From assembly GCA_036897095.1 (NCBI GenBank), contig JAYMSP010001616.1, positions 1 through 30,353 of the forward strand: a stretch of DNA of 30,353 bases. The letters run 5' to 3'. The notes under the pieces are model-generated. The model saw only the letters and a list, made by a program, of their open reading frames with translations. It did no database searches and was not told the origin of the DNA. Position 1 is the first letter of the stretch; every line of letters begins with the position of its first letter. This DNA comes from Plantago elongata. Its lineage: Eukaryota > Streptophyta > Magnoliopsida > Lamiales > Plantaginaceae. Below, in pieces: positions 9,513 through 22,200 of the stretch. The position numbers were made by a program, and so were the translations under genes.

Positions 9513-12500
9513 TCATCTTAGCAACTCTGTAACTATGTCCTGCATTGCTACATAAGTTCCTACAACTAAAACAATGATACCTATCAAAACAATTCCCCAC
9601 AGGAAGACAGTTTCGACCCCGAATCTTCGATAAATACCTGAAATCTTCAGGAAGCATAAGCATGGCAGTATAACAGATGCCGTCACACTTAAAAACGCGC
9701 CAACAAGTGACATAAGATAATTGAAGAAAGGGATTGCCAATGCCACAACAATTGTGCTCAGCACCAAACAAGTCCTGATCAGTATGCTCACTCCTCTTCT
9801 TGGCTGCGGCATGAATCGATTCTCAAGAGCATTTACAATTGGAGTTACCATCAAAGCATACTTCGCGAATGGATTGACCAGTGTGGTGACAATTGCCACG
9901 TTTGAGCTTATCTTATTTGTTGGGAGGTTCAATGTTATTTGTGAAAGTACCTTTGAACCAAACATAAGGTACCCCAGTATCGCCATTGAGGCGTAACTCA
10001 TTGTACAGACAACAAAGCAGACGAGCATAACCTGCAGAGCAACACAAAACCTCAAAACCATCAGGATCAGTCATCAGTTCAAATCCTGCGAAACTAAGAA
10101 GTTACTTAGAAAACTATAGCATTTTAGTTGAAATAGAGACTCATAAATTGACCTTAGAGAACTTCTTTGGGTTTCTCATTGAAGTGTATAATGTAGGAAA
10201 AACAGGATGAGCACAGTAACAGAACGCGTAGAGGCTAACAGCAGTCGGAATCCCTCTCCAATTTAACACCTTTCCCTTCTCATTAAATCCGACTCCATCA
10301 AATGCACCAGTCCAGAAAATCGAACCAATGAGTACAAAAGAAGCTAGGACTCCAGTAGCAGAGATGTAAGAAAGAATGCTCATATTGTTCAACCAAACGT
10401 TTGGCAGCATAAGAAGGCCGACGATGAGTATTAAACTCTGTCTTCCGCCAATAACAATCCCCGCGAATTCATACTTCATATTTGGTAGTAAGCTATGTAA
10501 ATTATCTCCCTCTAGAATCAAGAAACCAGTTGCTACCAAGTACAATTCCACGTTCATGGCTATGGAGACGAAGGTTCTTCCTTTAGCCCCGAATGCTCTT
10601 TGTCCAATATCAGGATAACTTCTTATGCTCGGATCCATGTCCATGCATCTTTGGATTAACAAGGCCGTGTAGAAAGTTGATGCAGCAAGAAGGAAGAACA
10701 GCAGTAAGCTGAACCATCCGCCTTGTGCTAGTGCATATGGTATTGACAATATTCCCACGCCTGTTAATTAACAACCACACAAAAACATAAGAAAGATGAT
10801 GAAGAAGAACTTACTTAAAACTGATTTATAGTTCAAACTCAATCTCTATTGTTAAAATGTCAAGGTCTCTTGACTCTTGCGAAAGTATATTGCAAACTGT
10901 CATATAACTTAACAAGGATTTTACGGTATGATGACCCAACTTAATATGTACTCAGTTAATGATCACTGAGAAGATTTCCGCCTTCATTTAGTTCAACAGA
11001 GTTGTTCAGACTTCAGATTATATCAGGTTGTGTTTACTGATCAATCTCCTCCTGTAAGCGCTATCAAACACTACACGTGGTATCAATCTTCGCCGTCTTC
11101 CTCCCTGTAACGTCTAATTAGTCCTTATCTTCGCACAAACACCTCCATGTTGGACTGTGTTAGCTAGATGGAGTCAATTGACTACCATGAGTCCATGATT
11201 CCAAATAAGCTACAGGTTTCGGTATTTTTGGTCCCGACATCTCAAGGTTTGAATCTTATCAACTTAATTGGCAGCATTAGACCCTGATATAACATCTCCG
11301 TTTCCAAAATCAAATGTCAGGAAGACAGGAACTGTCATATTACATAGCTAGCTAGTATTATCTGACAGAAGTTATGTGCTATTGATACAGCTAGTTCCAA
11401 AAAAACTGAGTCATATGTTGCATGAAAAACAAATGGTAAAGACAAGAGGAAGAAAGGTTTACACTTGTCATTTATGATGGTTCATTTCATGAGATAATAA
11501 GAGTAAATTAAAGGAAAAAATTGACATGGACGTCCATAAATAAGCTTGCTAGAGATGCAAGTAAACGTGTCTCGTCGTCTCGTGACTCTGGTCGCATGTA
11601 TCATGTATGTACTAGAAAAAAGCTACAAGGACATGGACAATGACACGGTAATGATCATCATGTACAAAGAACATAGTATATATAGTACATATAGGCAACT
11701 TATAAATATTGGACAATCAAATTAAGAGGAGTTCCAGCACAATTTGCATACGTAATTTCATTTGAGTCCTATGTTATGTTGTTAATGATTAGCTTGTCTA
11801 CTCATTGTCTCCAAACTTAGTCCAACTATGGATGATTAGCAAACTTTTTTCTATAATGGGATAAGATTTATGTTGAATAGTCCTCTACTGTTCTTGTAGA
11901 TCCAAGATAGTGTTCAATCTTGAGCTAAAAAGGAGAGAAGAGAATGAATTTATTCAATCAAGGTAATACCTACAATAATGATATGGGCAAGTTGCTTTTT
12001 TTGAGATAATAACAATCTCTGCAGTTTTATTTTGTCCATGGCGCCATTGTTTGTTTGATAGCAAAAGTGCGGGTATGTATGCACGAATATAATTTTAGAC
12101 TCAGCCAACGAAATTTATATTATGTGTATGAGAGTGGTGGACTATATATATACACTACTTCAGTGCCTACGTAGTTAAACGAAATGGGGAACCTATTATA
12201 ATTTTTATATATTGTGAGAATTGGGGGAAGGGAAATTCTAATTGAGTATGTACCCTAGCAACCCATACTGTCCATATAGGAAATGTGAATTCATGATATT
12301 TAATTATCAACTTGTGCAAAAGCTAATTCATGCATGTGGACGAGAGCATTACTTAAACATCAACTTATTTATTACAGAATTTAGATATTTGCATATCACT
12401 TTTGGGACGCATTTATGTGTCGTGCATAGTATGTGCTAACTACGTAAAGTCCAACAATATATTTACCTAGCTAGAACTCTAATGCATTTATAGTATATAT

Positions 12501-13414
12501 TAGTTAACACCATTATAATAATGTTAATAGTTAGTAATACGCCTCACTTTCAATTAATAGATCGGATTTTACTTTTATTGTTTAAAAAAAATTAATGAAA
12601 CTTACTCAGATTTTAAGCTAGCTGCAATTGTTCGTTTTAATTTATATAACATGGAAAACGTTAGCTTTAATTAATTACTTAGATTACGGTATAGCTTAGA
12701 AAAAAAGTGTATACTTTGTATTATATAGTATAATTTATATATATTTTGTAGGTATATGTCCTTTTAGTCTCATCATGTTTAACACGAATTATATTAGTTT
12801 ATTAGTTTCGTCAATGTTTGCCTTATTAATTAATTAATAACCATGATTGATTGTTGGAAAAGAATATATAAAATTGATTATAAGAAGTTCATGTGACGTG
12901 CATAGAAACGGATATTTACACCAGTACGTGGCGAGACTATCAGCTTGATTTTCAATAAAATTAGAACTTGTAGAAATTGGTTTCGAGTACACTACTATAA
13001 CTAATAAATTTGTGTATATAATATTTTCTCTATTCAATTTTTCACATAAAATTGTTTATGAATTGATAATCATATCACAAAGTGTCGAAACAAATGTAAT
13101 CCATGAATCCAATAATTTCTCCGTTTAATGAGTACTCAATTTCGAAGTATTTGAGATAAATCAAAACAGTCATGAATGAGATACAAATGACGACATTATA
13201 TAATCAAAATCATCTAGAAGTAATATACATAACTGAATAAAGATCGTCGCCATTACATACCTGACAAAGCATTGAGGCCATTGAAGCAGGTCTTGAAGAA
13301 GGAGGTCGAACCGGAAACGGAACGGTTGTCGAATTCAGTTCGAGTGTCGTCGTGGTCGTCATTGTAGTTGAGGAGCGGAACGATGAAGGTGGCATCATCT
13401 TGTTGAGGCTCCAT
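9513..13414 (-). CDS. AVT1-type vacuolar amino acid transporter (three exons)
   Basis: Member of the plant amino acid/auxin permease superfamily, AVT1 subfamily (related to yeast Avt1 and animal SLC32/36). Characterised relatives move neutral amino acids across the tonoplast using the proton gradient. Exons: 13414-13261, 10760-10153, 10031-9513, all with GT..AG borders, giving 426 residues, normal for the group. The N-terminal 35 residues are hydrophilic and Asp-rich. The family signature follows across the first splice junction: SFFKTCFNGLNALSGVGILS, then IPYALAQGGW in the first membrane helix. About ten to eleven hydrophobic helices follow. Conserved PTLYTSMRNPKKF, GYLMFG and NPFAKYALMVTPI are present, and the protein ends in GTYVAMQDIVTELLR. 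Exon 1 is too short to show as an ORF in its own frame. It was placed from the start codon at 13414 and the match of the split Gly codon. Close to the AVT1I/AVT1J type, but I cannot assign the exact paralogue. Confidence 0.93.
10761..13260 (-). other. First intron of the AVT1-type gene (2.5 kb)
   Basis: This interval lies between the donor after the split Gly codon (CAG/GTATG at 13261/13260) and the acceptor CAG at 10761-10763. It is AT-rich, with no nested gene I can support. Open frames within it (for example 12242-12439 and 12834-13037) have no recognisable content. Its length compares with only 121 bp for the second intron. No clear transposon ends were seen. Confidence 0.7.
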
Positions 13415-13549
13415 ATATTGGGGTGGGTTTATAGTAGTAGTTTATAGAGTACAGAGAGATAGAGAGATAATACAACTAGAAACTAATTTAGTTCCAAACT
13501 TGGAAAGAATGAATGAACATAGGTAGTGGATATTAAAAAATGAGTGCTG

Positions 13550-13557
13550 TTTTATAG
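13550..13557 (-). promoter_or_regulatory. TATA box candidate for the AVT1-type gene
   Basis: On the minus strand this reads CTATAAAA, a canonical plant TATA element, 136 bases upstream of the start codon at 13414. A start site about 30 bases downstream would give a 5' UTR of roughly 100 bases, which contains a CT-rich tract (TATCTCTC repeats at about 13455-13470) typical of plant leaders. A second, weaker TATA-like site (CTATAAAC) lies at about 13440-13448, but it is too close to the start codon to be the main element. Position and sequence are the only support. Confidence 0.45.
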
Positions 13558-14646
13558 CGGCACAAAACCCGTGCAATATTGTGACTCTCATCTGGTTGCC
13601 AATTCTCAATTTCTAGTAGTGCCTATTTAACTAATTAATTTAAATAAACACTGCACTTTATAATCTGGTAATTAATCACCACTTTTGGCCTTTGCATTTG
13701 CTATTTTCTCAGTCATGTCAGTGATTTTGTGTTTTTTTTTTTCTCCTATTGTTATCGATGCATCATGCTAGGATTCTAGCTCACTCGACATAAATACCAC
13801 TCAATCCGTTCCTTTATAAGGTATTTTTCGATTTTTGTAAATTTTAGCTAGTATGATATAAAACAGTAAATAAAGAAGTTAAAAAGTAACGGAAAAAAAT
13901 TAATACAAAGTTTTCATAAAGGAAAATAATTAAAACACTTATTGTTGGGATATTAATATTTTATCTCATATATATATGATAAAACTATAAAAAAGCTAGA
14001 CTAAATTGCAAAAATGTTAGAGTACTAGTTGTAGGAATTCTATATATTTGCTCTCAAATGTATGAGTTCATAAGATATTTTTAAAGACACTTACTTTTTT
14101 CATAATTGTAGAAAATTTATTTTTAATAAAAGTTACATGAAAAGTTTGTTAGGTTCCATTAATTACTTTTTTAAATTTTTTAGGGAGTGTTCAAATGAAA
14201 TGAGAGTTTACATATTGTAAATTTTAAAGTGGGTCATAGTACTTTTAGGTAACTTGAAAATGTAACAATTTTATTATTTTACTACTTTTATCCTAAATTT
14301 GATATAAAACAACTAAATGAGACTCCTACAACTAGTGATGTTAGAAAACTTAAATTGGTGTGGGGTCCACATTAAATATATTTTTAGTGTAAACTAAATC
14401 CCTAATTTGAGCACTTCTCATAATTTTTTGAAATTGTAATTGATGGGTCCTACATGTTCAATTAGTACTTTTACATTAAAAATAGATATTTTATATTTTT
14501 TATTAAAATTATCATTCTCTAAATATAGTGTAGTGTATTATTTAGGATAGATTTTAGAGTAAAATTTTAAGTATAGTTATAGTGTTGTAATATTAATTAA
14601 GTGGCCGAAATTATGGGTACACGTAGGAACCCTTCAGATATAAAAT

Positions 14647-14710
14647 TAATAATTGAAGATAATTAATGACAAGTTTTGTAATAATTGAAGATAATTAATG
14701 ACAAGTTCTG
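14647..14710. repeat. 32 bp tandem repeat, two copies
   Basis: Copies at 14647-14678 and 14679-14710 begin TAATAATTGAAGATAATTAA and end AAGTTTTG and AAGTTCTG respectively. They differ by a single base. This looks like a recent slippage or unequal-exchange duplication. Confidence 0.9.
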
Positions 14711-15695
14711 ATTGTATTTTCAAGTTAGATTTACCGACATAGCACCACCGTCATCTAACAAAGTTAAAAACAATAAAAATTTGAAGAGTAAAATATGCAT
14801 ATATTTATAAATAGAAAATAGAACTCCTTTATCTCGATTCTCGACCTACATAGGTCTACATCACTATCTTCCACTTGGGCTCCGAGGGTATTTTGATCCT
14901 TTGAAAAAGTTATACACATAGCAACAGGAAACAGCTCTTGCCGGGAAAATACTTTAAGAACACCATCTCTACTTATACGATGATTATATATTTTTTATAT
15001 ATTTTATGATGATTCTTTATTTAAAATTTATATTTCGATCAGTTTTTATTCTGATATAATAATTTATTAAACATGTTGAGGTTAATTCACACGTTTAAAG
15101 TGACTCAAGCGTCGAAAGTATCTCTAGTGTTTGACACATGTCATATCGAGATTTAATCACGAAAATTATTTTAAAATAAAAATAAAAAAGGAAACAGAAA
15201 TTTAAAAAATACAAAGTCATTGTATCGAGTGCGTGAGATATCCTATGCGGTGTAATCAATTACAAATCAAAGAAAAAAATAATTGAAATATATCTTCTAA
15301 AGAAATAGTCATTGTAAAATATATAAAATATACATAATTATTATATAATTATTATAGAAAATGAATTAGTCTCACAATATATTTTTAAAAGAATATCCCG
15401 CCTCTTGGCAGGAATAGTATAGTAGATTAATACTGTACACATTCCAAAACATATATACCCGTATAGTTCCAGCCATGATGATCTGTATTCTGTACAGTAT
15501 ATATGATATGATCAGTGATATGTACTTTTCTCATTGCCACTCAAAAGTGGTCCATTATTACGAAATCGTTACCTACCCTGCTCTTCACTTTCACAAATTA
15601 TGTTTTATACACTCTCTCATACATTCATGTGACATGTTTCCCAAACTAATGAAAATCTGATTTCAGCTGGCTCATAATCAATAAGGTGTCTAAGG

Positions 15696-15853
15696 AGTTG
15701 ATTGGTATGGCACTCAAACAGTCATTTGGATGGAATTTTGGTGAAATTATATTTGAAATGAAATTGAAATGGGGTATTTAAAATATATTTTAGATCAAAT
15801 CACTGTTCATCAAGCTAAATGGAAACATTTAAATGCCTGGTCAATCAGCCCTT
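15696..15853. mobile_element. MITE-like element with short terminal inverted repeats
   Basis: The left end GGAGTTGATTGGTATGGCA and the right end, read in reverse complement, GGGCTGATTGACCAGGCA share a GG-TGATTG--nnGGCA pattern, followed by a CATTTGGATGG / CATTTAAATG block. The same terminal words occur at about 1150-1190 and 1-170, which suggests one dispersed family. No clean target-site duplication is visible. Confidence 0.45.
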
Positions 15854-18594
15854 ATAATTCTAAAACTTGTTAATAATCCATGCCATGTATATCCATTCAT
15901 AGGGTCTGGGCCATTATCATGAACTAAGTTGTTAGATAAATATTATATAGTAATAGTTGATAAGATAGTTAGTGTAATATTCAACATCCCACCTCGTTTG
16001 TGAGTATAATGGAGAAGCGTATATATGTAGACCATCACTTTTTTATGAAACGAGTCCTTTTGAGAAAACTTAAAAATAAATTTTTACGGACACCGATCCA
16101 AAACGGACTAGATAGGCGCTCACGTAATAAGTTTTTTATTAAGTTTATCGAACGGAATTTTCCCAATGGTTGGGCTTCCATGATATTGTCCAAAATCACA
16201 ATTCCCATTGGGCCCAAATAATATCAATAGCTTGAAAGCCCTGAGCATATTTCATTAACTCCTTCAAGGAATGGGCTGGGCTGGTTTCAAAATTACAAAT
16301 TGGAATTTGTCCAAGTCCCCTTTCAGACAGGGTGACAGGCCATGGATTTTAGTAAGATTTGATTAGAAAATTGTTTCTATCATTAAAATTAAAAACTAGA
16401 CTTTGTGTTAAAACCATCCTGTAAATCATTTAAATATTTAAATAAACTAAAATCCCTTGGCAAGATTAAATTGATCGCGTCATCATTCCCAAGGGGCAAA
16501 ATTCAATTTTGAATTAAGTTATGATACTATGAATTCAGTAATAGTAATCATAGAGAATCTTTAGTGACTGTTGGTAAAGAATTATAGTTTAATTATTTAA
16601 ATTCGAATTAACTTTTTATGTGTGATTTTAAATAAACACGCAACAAAATTGAATTTTAGTTCTACGTTAAACACACATACATTTTATTTGGTTTGATGGA
16701 AAATAGTGGTACCCAAGGGAAAAAGAATAATTCTACTGCTAATATGGGAAAACCTTAACTCCACATTGTCTCCACCCCACCAATACAATAGTATATAGAT
16801 TAGATTTGTACATCAAACACCCATTGGACATAAACTAAGGTTCTTGGTTTTGGCAATTATTTTGCAAAAAAAATTAATCAAGACCTCAAGTATAACAACT
16901 TGCTCATTAGCTTATTTTAACTGAAACATCATGTTTTACTATGTATACAGTTTTAAAGGAGTATCAAATATCCAATTTGGCAAAACTCATGTTGAATGTG
17001 AGGTGGACCTGGTAGCCAATTTGGATGTTTTGGCTATACATGTTTGTTTTTTCCAAATTTAAACTACCTAATTCAATTTACATTTCCGCCCGTTTCACAT
17101 TTTTATAATTTACAATTAATGTTTAAAAACTAATTTTAAGTTTCAATTGGACTACCACTTGAAACAAACAAAGTATATTAGTTTCTGAAGGAGAAGGGGT
17201 GGATTGAACCATTTAACCTATTTATATTATATATATCGAGTTATGAATCAATATGTTAAAAGAGTTGTATCTAAAAGAACCATATATAAGTCTTTTGGTA
17301 TTGATTGTGTACCTTAATGATGATCTTTCAAATGGAGGAATTTATAAGAAATTCAAAACGGTCAAATTTTTATGCGTAAAATAATCTTGTCAGCTTGTCC
17401 ACGACTGTGCAAGCTAGGGTGGCCGGGAGTTCCCAAGGTCTTTAATCCATATGCAACCTATGAGACTTAGAAGGCTAGGAAAGTCCTTCTCCATCTGAGA
17501 CAATGTTGTATTCTAGATATCTCTGGTATAATCCCATAATCACCATCGAATGATAGATGTACCCTTAGATCGACATTACTTTTTGAGTCGGTTTGTTAAT
17601 TTGGTGATGACTTGCGAGTGGAGTCCCTCAGTGGGTCTAAGGCCTCGTCTTGAGGGTCTTGTCACGTACTGAGACGCTCACTCGGCCTAACTTTATTTTC
17701 TACTTGAACAAATGTCTATAGTAGTCTCTGTCTCTCTGATATCTGGGACAGTTCGCATCGGTCTTTAATTGGTGCATGATTCGTATAGTTTGCAAAGTTT
17801 TAAGGGCTTTGGGACCATTTTTCCGTGGATTAATTTATATGTAGCACAATCCATAGCAATATATTTGGCCCAGCCCATTGTTTTGTTGTATCCATTAATC
17901 AGATACCTTTTCTTGCTTCTAGCTCATTTTTAAGTGTCAGTTGCTCATAGTAGCCTGCAGAGCATAATGCTTGGACAATCAAAATACAAACTTTGATTAA
18001 AACAATTCTTTACGACAATTAATTTAAAATTTGAACCCTATATTATGTAACAAATATATACATATTCTATACAAAGTCAGTTTTCAAGTTTCGACTTTTC
18101 TATAATTAACATAATTGAAGTATAATCACGAATTATTGTTTAATTATAATTAAAAATTTTAATTGACCTATATTATAAATATTTAGAACCTAAATTTTCA
18201 TTATGAGGGTGTAGTGGGGTAGTCAAATGTAGGTGCCAGATCTTTTGCACGCCTATAAAAGCCACTTCTATATCTTTTGCCGAAGGTAGATAAAAAGAGA
18301 GTGTTGGTACTTGGTAGTCGTACAGATATTTTGCCACATCCTGCACTGGGATGTAAGTTCCACCCATTTTTCCTTTAACAAGTACTCATCCAGTCTTTAT
18401 TTACATGAATAATTCATTAAATGTTAGATAGTTTTTACTAAATGTAAAATATAATTTTATATATTTAAAGAACACTATAACTATTATTGTTAATAAAATA
18501 GGTCCTGTAATTAATTTATTTAAACCAACTATATTATTCAGGTAAAAAATTGAAAAAAAATTAAAAGAAGACGAAGAACGAAGACAAAGAACAC

Positions 18595-18750
18595 GAAAAA
18601 CAATCGTCGCCCCGAACTGGCCGGAGAAGCTCCGACGATCTGGTCGGAATTGTGCCGATCGGAGCTTTGCACTCCGATCTGTCAACTGACGGTCCTGGCA
18701 GATCTGAACCTGACCAGAACTAGGTCTGACCCGGACACGGTCCTGGTCAA
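18595..18750. other. GC-rich island with palindromic CCGGAG/CTCCGA words
   Basis: A short block rich in C and G stands out in very AT-rich surroundings. It contains GGCCGGAGAAGCTCCGACG, GTGCCGATCGGAGC and paired words such as GGTCCTGG and CCTGACCAG. Such compositions are common in degenerate plant retrotransposons, but no LTR, primer-binding site or protein domain is visible, so the origin is open. Confidence 0.35.
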
Positions 18751-19139
18751 TTTTTGGTTTTTCTTTTCTTTTTTTAAATTATTAATGTAAAGTTACTTAA
18801 TTTAATTATACTAAGTAATGAAAAAAATATTAATGATTACGAATATGAATTATAACAATATAATCATCTCAAATTTATCATTATAATATTAATTTTCGTT
18901 ATGTTATTGTATCGTAGTTTATATGTGTTCATATATTTTTGAAGATGTGATGATTTGATAAATTTTATAAAAATTAGGACTAATTCTATATTTATAGAAT
19001 TTGTTAGACCTTTTGTAATATTTAAAAATGTATTCTACGTTTAGTAAAACGTTTCAGCATTTAATAATCCTCTTTATTTATTGTAAAAAATTGGGGGTAT
19101 GTTTTCATACTAAATTTACTAGCTCATCCACTCTATCAA

Positions 19140-19147
19140 TATATATA
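19140..19147 (+). promoter_or_regulatory. TATA box candidate for the NIP2 aquaporin gene
   Basis: TATATATA lies 75 bases before the start codon at 19215, followed by a C-rich stretch (CTCCACCTACAC). A start site near 19175 would give a 5' UTR of about 40 bases. The surrounding DNA is AT-rich, so the call rests on position as well as sequence. Confidence 0.45.
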
Positions 19148-19214
19148 CTCCACCTACACTTCAGACTTCAGAAGCTAAATATACTTCCCCAAATTTTTTC
19201 CTACACTGCAGATC

Positions 19215-22200
19215 ATGGAAGATAAAGAACAAAGTTTCAATGATCTAGAAGCAGTAGAAAACCCGAAATCGGAGACAAAACATTTTAGCACCATAAAAGG
19301 GCACTTCAAAGAGACTTACCCACCTGACTTCGCCCGAAAGGTACACTAAATTTGGCCACACTTTTGTTTCTTTCGTGCAATATAGTCCTGTAAGTACGTT
19401 TTCTCATGAAATGCGGTTAAGTATGATTGTAGGTGATCGCGGAGATAATCGCAACGTATCTATTGGTGTTTGTGACATGTGGTTCGGCAGCACTGAACGC
19501 TAGCGATGAAAAGAAAGTGTCGCGGTTAGGAGCATCGGTGGCGGGTGGACTTATAGTGACGGTTATGATCTATGCCGTCGGACATATCTCCGGTGCTCAT
19601 ATGAACCCAGCTGTCACCTTCGCTTTTGCAGCCGTTCGACATTTCCCATGGAAACAGGTTCATATTTCTATTCAAACTACGTTAATATTGATGTTCTATG
19701 TAAAATTTTGTAATGTTTATAGTTATGAATATAATAATGTTATTGGTTTCTCAGTAAATATCAAACTTTTACTATCTAGCTAGTTCATACAAGAAAACAA
19801 AAAGAAACGGAAAAACGAAATTACTAGAAAATCACAGATTGTTATACCAAATTGTCTGCCGAATTAATTTGGAATTCTTATTAGAATATTCATCATTATT
19901 TACGATTTTTCTTGTTCATATTGGTGAAAGGAACAATTAATAAAATTGGAAACTGATATAGTGAGGGTAATTTTATATAATTATATAGGAGGAAATATAA
20001 TGAACATATTAATATGTTATTATAACATATGATGAAACATATAATACACTTTTGTTCCGTATCTTAACAAAACATCGTGTATTACATTTATAAATTTCTC
20101 TATGTATGCATACAGTATGTAATAATTGCATGCATCTGCAATGGGTGCGTGCGACATCGAGAGAAATGGCACATGCATGATGAGAGTGTGAGACCCGCAG
20201 GTCAATTAAATTGAATGTGTGGAAATTCTCCACATATATAAGTATTAGGTATATATTATTTAGTTCGTACATAGTCACCATTAGTATAATAAATATAAGC
20301 GTGAATCACTTTTTTTAAAAACAATAAAAGAAAAGAAAGTATCTACGTCATTTTAATTCTTAAAATTTTTTAAATCGAACATATAAGTAATAATAACCAC
20401 TTGGGGCCAGTCCTATATGCGGGATGAAGGTTGATGATGGCCAATCTTTGATCTTGCAAAATTTAGAAATTTCAGCATTGATAACATTTCAAATCTTTTA
20501 TTTACATAATTTGTACTTAATTCTATAACTTTTTGACTCTGTCCCCTCTATAATATTGTTAAAATGGGTAATATCTATGTTGATAAACTCAGAACAATGG
20601 CCGACTTGATTAAAGAAGAGTTGGATATATAATAACATCCTATATGGGTGAATTGTACTTCTTTAAAAATATGGTATGCTTGGTCTCATGGTCGTATTTT
20701 TCTTTTCTTTGCCATTGTAAAAGGTTCGAATTTTATTTGGAAAGTAATTATTCCGATATTTTCATTGTCAATTATTTGTATGAATTTGGTTCTATCATCA
20801 AAATAGATTATATATCTTTTTCTGCATTTTAATTGGTTCTTAGGAACAATAAATTACCAAAAAGTAGTGGTGGTATGGACACATTCTTCAGCATATATCA
20901 TGCATTCATCATTCATGCTACTACCACATGAAAACATAGAGATAGATGGAAGAACAGTATAAATCCTAAGTATCAAACTGGGCCTACATACCCTCTTCTT
21001 CTATTTTTGTATTTTAGTATGGGTTCCCATAATTACTAGGCCCAGCCCACACTTTAAGTTTCTAACTGCAAACAGACCCACTTATTGAAGAAAATTTAAT
21101 GTGTTCGGTTACTTTCAGTTTCAAATCACTTGTTGTAGGCTCTTGGTCATTGTTAGTTGAAGTCTCTATTTCAATTAAATTTTCACTCAGTTTTTCAGGT
21201 TAATTAAATTAAATTTTTTAATAAAACCCTCATTATGTAAATACACAATTTTTTGAACAAGCTAACTGAAAAGCTAGTTGGTTTTAAAAGCTAACAAAGT
21301 TAAATTGTTGGAAAAAAAACTACCTAACCAGCTACAATCTACCTTTTCAGCTAGTTTTGCTAGACATGCCGAACTTCGGCTAAACGGTCACAAGTTCAGT
21401 GTGCTATATGGGGATACTTTCTATTTTCTTATAAACTTTTGTCAATAAGTGACTTAGGTTGTGTTCTCTTCAACTGAAAATCACTTTAGTTCAGTTCAGT
21501 TCAGTACAGTTCAATTCGGTTTAGTTATAATTTATACTTTACTTAAGTTCAGTTCAGATCAGGGGCGAAACCATAATTTTTTTTCCATCCCGTACTCTAC
21601 TATAATTAATTTAAATATAATAAATAATTATTTTGAACTTTAAATTAATAAATATAAAAAAATATTACACTAAAAGAGAACACCGATCTTTTTTTCTATG
21701 TATTATGAAAATTTACATTTTAAAATCACAAATAAAGTGTTATAACTAATTTATACTAAAAAAATATTTATAATGAGACAACAAGTCTTTAAATATCATC
21801 ATTTTTTATAAATTTTATGAATACAACAACTCAAAAACGCATTTGTATGGTTGTGTTATTATTTTTATTTCATTTAATTAGAAAAATAGACCGTGGCAAT
21901 CGTTAAAAATTAAAGTTCAATATATATATGAACGGAAATTCCCGAAATCAACCCATGTCCCTTTCGTGATAGTTCTGAAAAAATTCGAAATATACAATAC
22001 TATTCTTTTTTTTTTCCGGAGGTCTTGGTGATTTCGCCCCTGATTCAGTTCAGTTCAATTTAATCGGTTCCGTACATCTTAATTGAAGAGAACACAGTCT
22101 TAGTAGTATAACATTTGAATTCCAAAGTCATTTAAAGGGCTTAATCGACCTTATGGTATGATGGGGATATTAACTACTAGCTAGTGTCATAACTAAGAGA

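Larger units (their letters stand above)
13415..19214. other. Intergenic region between the divergent AVT1-type and NIP2 genes
   Basis: The interval is 5.8 kb with no supportable gene. It contains the AVT1 promoter at its left end, a 32 bp tandem repeat (14647-14710), a MITE-like element (15696-15853), a segment with opposed short ORFs (about 15985-16220), a GC-richer block of unknown nature (about 17390-17800), and a GC-rich island (about 18595-18750). The NIP2 promoter lies at its right end. The rest is AT-rich DNA. Confidence 0.6.

Noticed and set aside
18401-18685. 94-codon minus-strand frame partly over the GC-rich island
   Set aside because: The Arg/Ser-rich start reflects the island's composition and the remainder is AT-driven; no family recognised.
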